NCBI RefSeq assembly: GCF_019355055.1
Contig: NZ_CP048411.1
Location: forward strand, 3,127,501 to 3,191,500
DNA: 64,000 nt
Direction: 5' to 3'
From: Pseudomonas sp. MTM4
GTDB taxonomy: Bacteria > Pseudomonadota > Gammaproteobacteria > Pseudomonadales > Pseudomonadaceae
In this document: piece by piece, positions 18,797 to 27,381 of the stretch
Layout of the letters: the number at the start of each line of letters is the position of its first letter
Numbering within the stretch: position 1 is the first letter of the stretch
The notes under the pieces: model-generated
Told to the model about the DNA's origin: nothing
The model's database searches: none
The model's input: only the letters and a program-made list of their open reading frames with translations
Translations under genes and position numbers: made by a program

Positions 18797-19803
18797 CCAT
18801 TCGAACTAGCCGAGTGTTGCCCGTGTTTCGCCTTTTTTCGTTGCCTTTACTTGTAACTCTCATCTTTCTCGGCAGTGCGCCGGCCCGCGCCGAGGTGGCT
18901 CTTGTCACCAGCATCAAGCCTCTGCAGCTGATCGCTGCGGCTATCCAGGACGGCGTGGGCGAACCGCAGGTGCTGCTTCCGGCGGGCGCCTCTGCTCATC
19001 ATTACGCGCTGCGGCCATCCGACGTACGGCAGATTCGCAGTGCCGATCTGTTTTATTGGATTGGCCCGGATATGGAAGCTTTCCTGGAACCGCTGCTGAA
19101 AGGCCGCGAAGGGCCGAGCGTCGCCGCACAGTCGCTGCCGGGGCTGACGTTGCGTCATTTCGGTGATGAGCATGCCGAGTCCCACCATGGACATGACGAG
19201 CATGCGCACGAAGCCGACAATCATGATCACGATGCACATGAAGCTCACGCGGCTGACAGCCACCATGATCATGCGCACCGCCCCGGCAGTCTCGATGCTC
19301 ACCTCTGGCTGTTGCCGGCCAATGCCTTGGTCATAGCCGCGAACATGGCCGGCAAGCTGGCGGCCGTCGACCCAGCCAACGCAGCGCATTATCAGGCGAA
19401 TCTCGAGGGGTTCCGACAGCGTTTGGACGCGCTCGATCAGCGCCTGACGAAGCGGCTAAGCGATACCGATAAAAAGCCCTTCTTCGTCTTTCATGAAGCC
19501 TACGACTATTTCGAAGCAGCCTATGGCCTGGCGCATACCGGTGTGTTCGCCGCTGGCGAGGCCCAGCCGGGGGCGCGTCACGTCGCCGAGATGCGTCAGC
19601 GCCTGGAGCAAGCCGGCCCCAGCTGCGTATTTTATGAGCCGCCGATCCGTCCGCGTCTGGCCGACAGCTTGATCCGTGAATTACCGGTACAGGTCGCCGA
19701 GCTGGACGCTATGGGTCAGGGCATCGAAGCCACCGCTGGCGGCTACGAGCGTCTGATCGAAAATCTCGGGATGTCGCTCGTTGAGTGTTTGGAAAGTCTG
19801 TAA
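18790..19803 (+). CDS. znuA: Zinc ABC transporter periplasmic binding protein
   Basis: A 337-residue cluster-9 binding protein with a signal peptide ending APARA (about residue 35). Conserved metal-site histidines lie near GASAHHYALRPSD and DAHLWLLP. Between them is a His/Asp-rich loop (about 125-162) with HAESHHGHDEHAHEADNHDH-type repeats, typical of zinc rather than manganese binders. GGAGA sits nine bases upstream of the ATG at 18790. GTG codons at 18820 and 18829 are alternatives that give a shorter signal peptide. Confidence 0.94.
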   Translation: MLPIRTSRVLPVFRLFSLPLLVTLIFLGSAPARAEVALVTSIKPLQLIAAAIQDGVGEPQVLLPAGASAHHYALRPSDVRQIRSADLFYWIGPDMEAFLEPLLKGREGPSVAAQSLPGLTLRHFGDEHAESHHGHDEHAHEADNHDHDAHEAHAADSHHDHAHRPGSLDAHLWLLPANALVIAANMAGKLAAVDPANAAHYQANLEGFRQRLDALDQRLTKRLSDTDKKPFFVFHEAYDYFEAAYGLAHTGVFAAGEAQPGARHVAEMRQRLEQAGPSCVFYEPPIRPRLADSLIRELPVQVAELDAMGQGIEATAGGYERLIENLGMSLVECLESL

Positions 19804-19968
19804 GTAACGGGCAGCCAAGGCAATTTGCTCTAACCGGGGTTAGCGTCATCCCAATCGCCACCGGTCAGGAATAGCCCTTAGGCATCGGCAACTTGATGAA
19901 TGTCATCCCAAGCCCTGCCGTGCTGGCTTAAGCTTGCGTCTTTTCCCATTTGCATGAGGATGCGCAGC

Positions 19969-22119
19969 ATGGCGAAGACCGACGGGCCGATCACGGCAGA
20001 CAGTAAAACCACCGCCGGAATCGCGCTGCAGGCGGCTTCCGAGGATATCTGGGCGCAGAAGTACCGCCTGACCGACAAGGACGGTACGCCCGTCGACGAC
20101 AGCGTCGACGCCACCTGGCAGCGGGTCGCCCGTGCCTTGGCGGACGTCGAGTCGCAAGATAAGCGCGAGCACTGGTACGAGCGCTTCCTGTGGGCACTGC
20201 GCAACGGCGCCATCCCGGCGGGGCGGATCATTTCCAACGCCGGCGCGCAGGACTACAAGCCGGCCACCTCGACTATCAACTGCACTGTTTCTGGCACCAT
20301 CGACGATTCGATGGACCAGATCCTCGGCAAGGTCCACGAGGCCGGGCTGACGCTCAAGGCCGGCTGCGGCATCGGTTATGAATTCAGCACCCTGCGCCCG
20401 CGCGGCTCCTTCGTTTCCGGGGCTGGCGCGCATACCAGCGGGCCGCTGTCGTTCATGGATATCTTCGACAAGATGTGTTTCACCGTCAGCTCCGCCGGTG
20501 GTCGTCGCGGCGCGCAGATGGGCACTTTCGACGTCGGCCATCCGGACGTGCGCGAATTCATACGTGCCAAGCGCGAAGACGGCCGCCTGCGCCAGTTCAA
20601 CCTCAGCCTGCTGATCACCGATGAATTCATGCAGGCGGTGGAAAACGACGCCGAGTGGCCGCTGATCTTCCCGCTGCACCTCAAGGAAAAGGCCGAGCTG
20701 GATCTGGACGACCCCGAGCAGATCGTCTGGCGCGAGTGGCCGAGCCACGAGGGCTACATCGTCCGCGACGATGGCCTAGTCGCCTGCAAGATCTACGGCC
20801 GGGTCAAGGCGCGGCACCTGTGGGACATGATCATGGTCTCCACCTACGACTACGCCGAGCCGGGCTTCATCCTCATCGACCGCGTCAACCAGTTGAACAA
20901 CAACTGGTGGTGCGAGGCGATCCGCGCGACCAATCCCTGTGGCGAGCAACCATTGCCGCCCTATGGGTCCTGCCTGCTGGGTTCGATCAACCTGACCAAC
21001 TTCGTGATTGATCCATTCGGTGCCGATGCCCGTTTCGACTGGGACAAATACCGCGAAGTGGTGCGTCTGTTCACCCGCATGCTCGACAATGTCGTGGAAA
21101 TCAATGGCCTGCCGTTGCCGCAGCAGTGTCACGAGATCGAGCAGAAGCGCCGTCACGGTATGGGCTTCCTCGGCCTCGGCTCGACCCTGACGCTGCTCAA
21201 ACTGCGTTACGGCAGCCCGGAAGCCTGCGTATTTACCGAAGAAGTCGCGCGCGAAATGGCGCTGGTCGGCTGGGAAGAGGCGCTCGAACTGTCGAAGGAG
21301 AAGGGGCCGGCGCCCCTGCTTGCCGAGACCTTTGAAGTCACCGCCGAGATGCTGCGCAAGCGCCCGGAAATGAAGAAGCACGGTTACAAGGCCGGCGACC
21401 AGGTGCCGGGTCGCGTGCTGCACGCCAAGTATTCGCGTTACATGCAGAAGATCGCCGAATATGCGCCCGAGCTGATCGAGGCGCTGGCCGAGCAGGGCGC
21501 GCGCTTCACTCATCACAGCTCCATCGCGCCCACCGGCACCATCAGCCTGAGCCTGGCCAACAACGCCTCCAACGGCATTGAGCCGAGCTTCGCCCATCAT
21601 TACTCGCGCAACCTGATCCGCGCCGGACGCAAGGCGAAGGAAAAGATCGAGGTGTTCAGCTATGAGTTGCTGGCCTATCGCACTTTGATCAACGAGCGAG
21701 CCAAGCCGGGCTCCGACGTGCCGGGCGAGAAGCTGCCCGACTACTTCATCACCGCCGACGACGTCACCCCGACTCAGCATGTCGACATTCAGGCGGCCGC
21801 GCAGAAGTGGGTCGACTCGTCGATTTCCAAGACTGCCAACGTGCCCACCGACTATCCGTTCGAGGCCTTCAAGGACATCTACCGCTACGCCTGGCGCCAA
21901 GGCCTCAAGGGTTGCACCACCTTCCGCTTCAACCCGGCGGCGTTTCAGGGCGTGCTGGTCAAGGAAGCCGACCTGGAAAAGACCCTTTATCGCTTCGTTC
22001 TCGAAGACGGCAGCGTGGTCGAGTTGAAAGGAAATGAAGAGGTCGAATACGACGGCGAGGTCAATTCCGCCGCCAACCTGTTCGATGCCCTCAAAGAAGG
22101 CTATTACGGCAAGTATTGA
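19969..22119 (+). CDS. nrdJ: Adenosylcobalamin-dependent ribonucleotide reductase, catalytic part (NrdJa)
   Basis: About 716 residues of the class II reductase barrel. Landmarks are AGCGIGYEFSTLRPRGSFVS, the thiyl-radical loop TNPCGEQPLPPYGSC (N, C, E catalytic set) and SIAPTGTISLSLANN. The frame opens at 19900, but the ATG at 19969 has GAGGA eight bases upstream and starts MAKTDG. The protein lacks the C-terminal redox Cys tail, which is supplied by the next gene. It allows oxygen-independent dNTP synthesis using B12. I see no cobalamin riboswitch in the 165 bases upstream. Confidence 0.95.
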   Translation: MAKTDGPITADSKTTAGIALQAASEDIWAQKYRLTDKDGTPVDDSVDATWQRVARALADVESQDKREHWYERFLWALRNGAIPAGRIISNAGAQDYKPATSTINCTVSGTIDDSMDQILGKVHEAGLTLKAGCGIGYEFSTLRPRGSFVSGAGAHTSGPLSFMDIFDKMCFTVSSAGGRRGAQMGTFDVGHPDVREFIRAKREDGRLRQFNLSLLITDEFMQAVENDAEWPLIFPLHLKEKAELDLDDPEQIVWREWPSHEGYIVRDDGLVACKIYGRVKARHLWDMIMVSTYDYAEPGFILIDRVNQLNNNWWCEAIRATNPCGEQPLPPYGSCLLGSINLTNFVIDPFGADARFDWDKYREVVRLFTRMLDNVVEINGLPLPQQCHEIEQKRRHGMGFLGLGSTLTLLKLRYGSPEACVFTEEVAREMALVGWEEALELSKEKGPAPLLAETFEVTAEMLRKRPEMKKHGYKAGDQVPGRVLHAKYSRYMQKIAEYAPELIEALAEQGARFTHHSSIAPTGTISLSLANNASNGIEPSFAHHYSRNLIRAGRKAKEKIEVFSYELLAYRTLINERAKPGSDVPGEKLPDYFITADDVTPTQHVDIQAAAQKWVDSSISKTANVPTDYPFEAFKDIYRYAWRQGLKGCTTFRFNPAAFQGVLVKEADLEKTLYRFVLEDGSVVELKGNEEVEYDGEVNSAANLFDALKEGYYGKY

Positions 22120-22169
22120 GCCCCGATCAGTAGCCGGGCGGCGCGCGCCGCCCGGATGGAGAACCTGTA

Positions 22170-22865
22170 ATGACCGTCAAGATTACTCAGCGCATCAAGG
22201 GCTTCAAGGTTGTCGATGAGACCCTCGAACGCCCCGCCGTAACGCCCGACAGCAACGCCAGCAAGGCGAAGGTGGTGGAGATGGACGAAAGTCTGCAACG
22301 CCCGGAAACGCTGGTCGGCATGACCTACAAGATCAAGTCGCCGCTGTTCGAGCACGCACTCTACGTCACCGTTAATGATGTTGTGCTCAACGCCGGTACG
22401 CCCCACGAGCAGCGCCGGCCGTTCGAGATCTTCATCAATTCGAAGAACATGGATCATTTCCAATGGATCGTCGCGCTCACTCGGATCATGTCCGCCGTGT
22501 TCCGCAAGGGCGGCGACTGCACCTTTTTGGTCGAGGAGCTGAAAGCAGTATTCGATCCGCGTGGCGGCTACCTGAAGAAGGGCGGCGTTTACATGCCGTC
22601 CATCGTCGCCGAAATCGGCGGCGTGCTGGAGCGCCATTTGATAGCCATCGGAATGCTCGAAGGTCACGCGCTGGACGAAACCCAGCTCAAATACCTGGCT
22701 GAGAAACGCGCCGCCTACGAAGCCAGCCAGGGCGCGGTGGCGGTCGAGCCGGGCGAAGGCTTCCCGGCTGGCGCGCAACTTTGCAACAAGTGCAACACCC
22801 AGGCAGTGGTGCAGATGGATGGCTGCGCTACGTGTTTGAATTGCGGGAATTCGAAGTGCGGATGA
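22170..22865 (+). CDS. nrdJb: Class II ribonucleotide reductase C-terminal subunit (NrdJb)
   Basis: A 231-residue protein corresponding to the C-terminal part of one-piece NrdJ enzymes. A TSCPD-like domain (DCTFLVEELKAVFDPRGGYL) is followed by a Cys-rich end, CNKCNTQ...CATCLNCGNSKCG. This end should form a zinc ribbon and the redox-active pair that re-reduces the active site. It starts 50 bases after nrdJ, with GGAGAACC before the ATG. In P. aeruginosa the class II enzyme is also split into NrdJa and NrdJb. Confidence 0.92.
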   Translation: MTVKITQRIKGFKVVDETLERPAVTPDSNASKAKVVEMDESLQRPETLVGMTYKIKSPLFEHALYVTVNDVVLNAGTPHEQRRPFEIFINSKNMDHFQWIVALTRIMSAVFRKGGDCTFLVEELKAVFDPRGGYLKKGGVYMPSIVAEIGGVLERHLIAIGMLEGHALDETQLKYLAEKRAAYEASQGAVAVEPGEGFPAGAQLCNKCNTQAVVQMDGCATCLNCGNSKCG

Positions 22866-22961
22866 GCGGGCGTACGTTCAGCTAGTAGCGGGCATACGAA
22901 CCCGCTGTCATCACCTGCGGTGGTTGCGACAAGCTCGCCAATGCCACCGCCGGAAATGGAA

Positions 22962-22982
22962 GGCCCGCCGCGGAGGCGGGCC
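22962..22982. terminator. Bidirectional hairpin between nrdJb and ppnN
   Basis: GGCCCGCC-gcgga-GGCGGGCC is a perfect 8-base-pair stem in the gap between the convergent genes. It is followed by TCTCCCTC on the plus strand and TTCCATTTCC on the minus strand. Modest pyrimidine runs on both sides suggest a two-way terminator. Confidence 0.7.
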
Positions 22983-23056
22983 TCTCCCTCAAAAGCGCGC
23001 TTATACGTTAGAAAACACTTCGCCCCTGGCTCGGGCCTTGGGGCGGGGCTGCGCCT

Positions 23057-24430
23057 TCAGCTCACCACTCGATAGCACGGCTCGTAAGGTCGTCCGCCGG
23101 GTAGCTTCATCCGATGCTGCAGGACGAACGCCTGCAGCAACTCGTCCAAGGGCTTCATGATCGCCGCGTCGCCGTGGATTTCGTAACGGCCGAACTTTTC
23201 GATGCGGCGGATACCCTTGTCCTTCACATTACCGGCAACGATGCCGGAGAACGCCCGGCGCAGGTTTGCCGCCAATTCATGGGGCGGCACGTCGCGGGTC
23301 AGGCGCAGGCTGGCCATGTTCTCGTGGGTCGGGTCGAACGGATGCTGGAAACCTTCGTCGATCTTCAGCAGCCAGTTGAAGTGGAAGGCGTCGTTGCGTT
23401 CGCGACGGAACTGCTTGACGGCTTTCAGCCCCTCGACCATCTGCCGGGCCACCTCGGCCGGGTCGTCGATGACGATCTGATAGTGGCGCTGGGCTTCTTC
23501 GCCGAGTGTCGCGCCGACGAAATCGCGTAGCTGCTGCAGGTAGGGCGCGGCGCTTTCCGGACCGGTGAGGATGACCGGGAAGGGCACGTCGCGGTTGTCC
23601 GGATGCAGCAGAATACCCAGCAGATAAAGAAATTCCTCCGCCGTGCCGACACCGCCGGGGAAGATGATGATGCCGTGGCCGACACGGACGAAGGCCTCCA
23701 GACGCTTCTCGATATCCGGCAGGATCACTAGTTCATTGACGATCGGGTTCGGCGCTTCGGCGGCAATGATGCCCGGCTCGGTTAGGCCCAGATAGCGGCC
23801 GCTGACGATGCGCTGTTTGGCATGGGCGATGGTCGCGCCCTTCATCGGGCCTTTCATCACGCCTGGGCCGCAACCGGTGCAGATGTTCAGGTTGCGCAGG
23901 CCCAGCTCGTGGCCGACACGCTTGCTGTACTGGTATTCCTCGGTGCTGATCGAATGCCCGCCCCAGCACACCACCATGTTCGGCTCGATGCCGGAGCGCA
24001 GGGTGCGTGCATTACGCAGCAGGTGGAAGACGTAGTCGGTGATGCCGGCGGAACTGCTCAGATCGATACGTGAGCTGCCCAGCTCGCTCTCGGTGTAAAC
24101 GATGTCGCGCAGTGCACTGAAGAGCATTTCACGCGTGCTGGCGATCATCTGTCCATCGACGAACGCATCGGCGGGCGCGTTGATCAGCTCCAGACGGACG
24201 CCGCGGTCCTGCTGATGAATGCGGACCTCGAAGTCGTCGTAGGCCTCCAGGATGGTCTTGGCGTTGTCGATGCGCGCGCCGGTGTTGAGGATCGCCAGGG
24301 CGCACTGACGGAATAGTGTATAGGTGCTGCCCGAACTGGCTTCGCTGAGCTGTTGTACTTCTCGCTGGGACAGTGTTTCCAGGCTGCCCTTGGGGGCTAC
24401 CGAGGCATTGATTACATAGCGTGAGGTCAT
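23057..24430 (-). CDS. ppnN: Nucleotide 5'-monophosphate nucleosidase (LOG family)
   Basis: A protein of about 457 residues. The central LOG domain shows NICTGCGPGVMKGPMKGA and the nucleotide-cleaving motif IIIFPGGVGTAEEFLYLLG (PGGxGTxxE). Long N- and C-terminal extensions match E. coli PpnN (YgdH), which hydrolyses GMP, IMP and AMP to base plus ribose-5-phosphate and binds (p)ppGpp. The frame opens at 24481, but the ATG at 24430 is preceded by AGGGAACAG and starts MTSRYVINASVAP. Confidence 0.92.
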   Translation of the reverse strand: MTSRYVINASVAPKGSLETLSQREVQQLSEASSGSTYTLFRQCALAILNTGARIDNAKTILEAYDDFEVRIHQQDRGVRLELINAPADAFVDGQMIASTREMLFSALRDIVYTESELGSSRIDLSSSAGITDYVFHLLRNARTLRSGIEPNMVVCWGGHSISTEEYQYSKRVGHELGLRNLNICTGCGPGVMKGPMKGATIAHAKQRIVSGRYLGLTEPGIIAAEAPNPIVNELVILPDIEKRLEAFVRVGHGIIIFPGGVGTAEEFLYLLGILLHPDNRDVPFPVILTGPESAAPYLQQLRDFVGATLGEEAQRHYQIVIDDPAEVARQMVEGLKAVKQFRRERNDAFHFNWLLKIDEGFQHPFDPTHENMASLRLTRDVPPHELAANLRRAFSGIVAGNVKDKGIRRIEKFGRYEIHGDAAIMKPLDELLQAFVLQHRMKLPGGRPYEPCYRVVS

Positions 24431-24806
24431 TCGTTCTGTTCCCTGAAAACAATGCCACCGAGCCAGGCAGGTCAGGTGCATCAGGTTGGTAAGCGCAGCG
24501 CGGTGTGGTCGCGCACAGTGCAGTCGTCCAGGCTAGCATCGCGCCAGCTTCTTTAGTGGCGATGCCTGCTTTCAGATCGCCACGACGTCAGCCAGCTGAG
24601 ACCGGCCATCTTACACCTGCCGCAGCGGCGCGCATGGCAGGGTTCACTTGACGCCCAGGACATGAGAAAGGTTCCGCACGATTAGCCATCGGTTGAGTTG
24701 GTTGGTATGCATCCGGCGCGTCTGGCCACCGGACGGTTCGACAGTGTCGGCGCAGTTGGACTGCGCCGCCTTAGTCTGTTTCGTCACAGCAGCGGGGTGC
24801 TGCGGC
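24431..24806. other. Gene-free stretch upstream of ppnN
   Basis: These 376 bases separate the ends of two minus-strand units. No frame here looks protein-like. They must contain the ppnN promoter, but no clear -35/-10 pair stands out. The hairpin at 24749-24767 is annotated separately. Confidence 0.5.
24749..24767 (-). terminator. Hairpin downstream of the CdsA-like gene
   Basis: GGCGCAGT-tgg-ACTGCGCC is a perfect 8-base-pair stem with a three-base loop, about 40 bases past the CdsA-like stop codon. No U-tract follows on the minus strand. It may be a terminator or an mRNA 3'-end stabiliser. Confidence 0.4.
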
Positions 24807-25739
24807 TCACGCCCACCAATAACGCACCGTGTGGAAAAAAATCGGCGCGGCGAAGCATACCGAGTCGAGGCGGTCGAGCATGCCGCCGTGCCCTTCGATC
24901 ATGTGCCCCCAGTCCTTCACGCCACGGTCGCGCTTGATGGCCGACATCACCAGCCCGCCGAAGAAGCCGAGCAGATTCAGCAGCAGTGCGATCAGCGCCG
25001 CCTGCCAGAAGGTGAAAGGCGTGATCCAGAACAGCGCCGCGCCGATCAGCGTTGCCAGCGCGATGCCGCCAACGAAGCCTTCAACGGTTTTCGATGGCGA
25101 CAGGTTGGGCGCGATCTTGCGCTTGCCGGCGAGCTTGCCGCAGACGTACTGCAGCACGTCGGAGAGTTGCACCACCATCACCAGCCAGGCGATCAGCAAC
25201 AGGTTGCGGCCTTCGAAACCGGCGATTTCCAGCGTCAGCAGCGCCGGCACATGCGACACGCAGAACACCGCGATCATCAGGCCCCATTGCACCTTCGAGG
25301 CACGCTCAAGATAGCGCGTGGTGTCGCCGCCCAGCGAGGCGAGGATCGGCAACAGCAGGAAGATGTACACCGGAATGAAGATCGCGAACAGGCCGTACCA
25401 GCCGATACCGACCAGCAGGTATTGCACCGGCAGCACGAAATAGAACGCCGCGACCAATGCCGGATAATCGCTGCGCCGGGTCGGTGCCAGGGTCATGAAC
25501 TCGCGCAGGGCGAAGAAGGAAACCAGATAGAAAAGGATCACCACCGCCGTGTGCCCGAGCCAGAAAGCGATGCCGATCACCGCGACCATTACCCACCAGG
25601 CGTTGATGCGCGCGTTGAGGTTGTCGACTACCGGGTTCTCGGCGTCGCCACTGCGGCGCTTGAGTACGAAGCCGATCAGCGAGGCCAGGGCGAGCAGGGC
25701 GCCGATTCCGGCGAACAGCATGAGTGTGTTGTTATCCAT
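24807..25739 (-). CDS. Phosphatidate cytidylyltransferase-like protein (YnbB/CdsA family)
   Basis: A 310-residue membrane protein with about eight helices. It carries the CTP-transfer region QLSDVLQYVCGKLAGKRKIA and the signature SPSKTVEGFVGG, ending GHGGMLDRLDSVCFAAP. CdsA enzymes make CDP-diacylglycerol from phosphatidate. It is the last gene of a minus-strand cassette with an acyltransferase and a CDP-alcohol phosphotransferase, like E. coli ynbAB. This suggests a second, non-housekeeping phospholipid branch. Confidence 0.85.
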   Translation of the reverse strand: MDNNTLMLFAGIGALLALASLIGFVLKRRSGDAENPVVDNLNARINAWWVMVAVIGIAFWLGHTAVVILFYLVSFFALREFMTLAPTRRSDYPALVAAFYFVLPVQYLLVGIGWYGLFAIFIPVYIFLLLPILASLGGDTTRYLERASKVQWGLMIAVFCVSHVPALLTLEIAGFEGRNLLLIAWLVMVVQLSDVLQYVCGKLAGKRKIAPNLSPSKTVEGFVGGIALATLIGAALFWITPFTFWQAALIALLLNLLGFFGGLVMSAIKRDRGVKDWGHMIEGHGGMLDRLDSVCFAAPIFFHTVRYWWA

Positions 25740-25740
25740 G

Positions 25741-26361
25741 TCAGGCTTCCTCCGGCGCCAGTTCCAGCAGCGCTTGGCGGGCGCGGGGCAGGAAGGCGTC
25801 CTTGTCTTCGTTCTCGTCGATGCTCAGCGGCGCGCCGAAACTGACCGTGCACAGCAGCGGCAAGGGCAGCGAGCGGCCCTTCGGCATCACGCGGTTGAGA
25901 TTGGCGATCCATACCGGGACCAGCTCCACCTCGGGTCGCGCCTGGCCGAGACGGAAGAGCCCGCCCTTGAACGGCAGCAGACCCTCTTCGAGATTGCGTG
26001 TGCCCTCCGGAAACAGGATCAGCGAATGCCCTTCATCCAATGCATCGAGCATTGGCTGCAACGGATCGACCGACGGGTCGCGACGCTCACGGTCGACTAG
26101 CACGCCGTGAAACACGCGATTGATGATGAAGCGGCGCATCTGTCCCTTCTGCCAGTAATCCGCACCGGCTACCGGTCGGGTTCGTTTGCGCAGGTCGGGC
26201 GGCAGGGAGGCCCAGAGCAGCACGAAGTCGCCGTGGCTGGTGTGGTTGGCGAAATAGATACGCTGGGTGCGGGTCGGCGCGCAGCCTAGCCAGAGACTGC
26301 GCGTGCCGGTGAGCAGGCGCGCCGCGGAGGTGAGAAGGAAAGCGGACAGGTAGCCGAGCAT
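25741..26361 (-). CDS. 1-acylglycerol-3-phosphate acyltransferase (PlsC-like)
   Basis: A 206-residue acyltransferase with the catalytic motif FANHTSHGDFVLLW (H-x4-D), an FPEGTRNLEEGLLPFKGG phosphate-binding motif, and a later PVWIANL. One N-terminal helix anchors it. It transfers an acyl chain to lysophosphatidate, yielding the substrate for the adjoining CdsA-like enzyme. Only one base separates the two genes, so they are co-transcribed and probably work in sequence. Confidence 0.85.
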   Translation of the reverse strand: MLGYLSAFLLTSAARLLTGTRSLWLGCAPTRTQRIYFANHTSHGDFVLLWASLPPDLRKRTRPVAGADYWQKGQMRRFIINRVFHGVLVDRERRDPSVDPLQPMLDALDEGHSLILFPEGTRNLEEGLLPFKGGLFRLGQARPEVELVPVWIANLNRVMPKGRSLPLPLLCTVSFGAPLSIDENEDKDAFLPRARQALLELAPEEA

Positions 26362-26431
26362 CTATGGTTCCTCGAGGGCATTGACGGTTGACGGGGCGCA
26401 GAGCTGAGCGCAATGAGCAACTTGCGAGAAA

Positions 26432-27043
26432 TCAGGCCGCCGTTTCGTTCAATCCCTGGCATACACGGTTGATCAGCGTGTACAGCGCAAGGGCGGCTAT
26501 CAGCAGCAATGCGCCATTGATCCAGCTTGCGGGCAACCAGCCGCAGGCCACGCCAGCGGCCAGCACGCCGAAGGCAAAGGCGCGATCGCTTTTGCCCATG
26601 GGGCCGTCGTAGCGGCGCGAGGCGCCCACCATCGGACCTAATACGCCGGCGTACTCACTGAACAGCGCCAGCAGGACGACTAGCACCACGGCCATCGCCG
26701 AAACGCCTGGCAACAGGGCGAAAGGAAGGTAGAGGATGCTATCCGCGATGACATCGCAGAGCTCGTTGAGATAGGCGCCCAACCGGGACTGCTGGCCGAA
26801 TTCGCGGGCCAGCATCCCGTCGATGGCATTGAGCGCCATGCGCAGGAGCATCCAGACGGGGATCAAGGCGAAAAGCCAGGCGAGCTCCACCCACAGCGCG
26901 ACGGCGCCAGCGACCAGTAGCGACAGCACGAGGGCAGCGATGGTCACTTGGTTGGCGGTAATGCCGAGCGCGTGGAGGCGCTGCACCAATGGGCGCAACA
27001 GATCCTGGAAGCGTGGCTTGAGCTGATAGATGGAAAGCATCAT
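26432..27043 (-). CDS. CDP-alcohol phosphatidyltransferase family protein (YnbA-like)
   Basis: About 203 residues and six helices. The CDP-alcohol phosphotransferase motif is present as NAIDGMLAREF then RLGAYLNELCDVIAD (residues 72-101). In the canonical D-x2-D-G-x2-A-R-x8-G-x3-D-x3-D, the first and third Asp are Asn here (N72, N93), while D75 and D97 remain. As I recall, E. coli YnbA has the same replacements. The frame opens at 27145. The ATG at 27043 follows GAAAGGAATCG and matches the family N-terminus, (M)MLSIYQLKP. Confidence 0.82.
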   Translation of the reverse strand: MMLSIYQLKPRFQDLLRPLVQRLHALGITANQVTIAALVLSLLVAGAVALWVELAWLFALIPVWMLLRMALNAIDGMLAREFGQQSRLGAYLNELCDVIADSILYLPFALLPGVSAMAVVLVVLLALFSEYAGVLGPMVGASRRYDGPMGKSDRAFAFGVLAAGVACGWLPASWINGALLLIAALALYTLINRVCQGLNETAA

Positions 27044-27381
27044 CGATTCCTTTCGATGTGGGCATGGTGTGCGCGAATGATTGTGCAAGCGGCGAAGCGC
27101 GATCAATCGGAGCCGGACTTTGGGGAAAAACAGGGCGCGTGGCAAGTAGGCTCAGCGGTGCGCCGCTGTTTTTGGGAGCTGGTCGGCGTCAATAGTAGAA
27201 GGACCCGCTATGGCGCTGGGTTCACTGCGAATTGATGTGCCAGCCAAGTGTCCAACGTTCGGAGATCCACCCCGGGCTTCGGTACATGACTGCTTCAGTT
27301 CAGCCAGATCTTCGATGCCTGTGGTCCGGCGATTCCTTGCGGTCGCGGTGTTCCGCCGTGTTCAACCTCTTGGCCTGGCTA
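27044..27381. other. Gene-free stretch upstream of the phospholipid cassette
   Basis: These 338 bases lie between the start of the YnbA-like gene and the end of thrB, both on the minus strand. They should contain the cassette promoter. No convincing small gene, terminator or operator was seen. Confidence 0.45.

Noticed and set aside
19804..19968. Cobalamin riboswitch before the B12-dependent reductase
   Set aside because: The gap is too short and I see no B12-box-like conserved core.
24693..25844. 383-codon plus-strand frame over the CdsA-like gene
   Set aside because: It lies opposite a clear membrane enzyme and shows only biased Gln/His/Arg composition.
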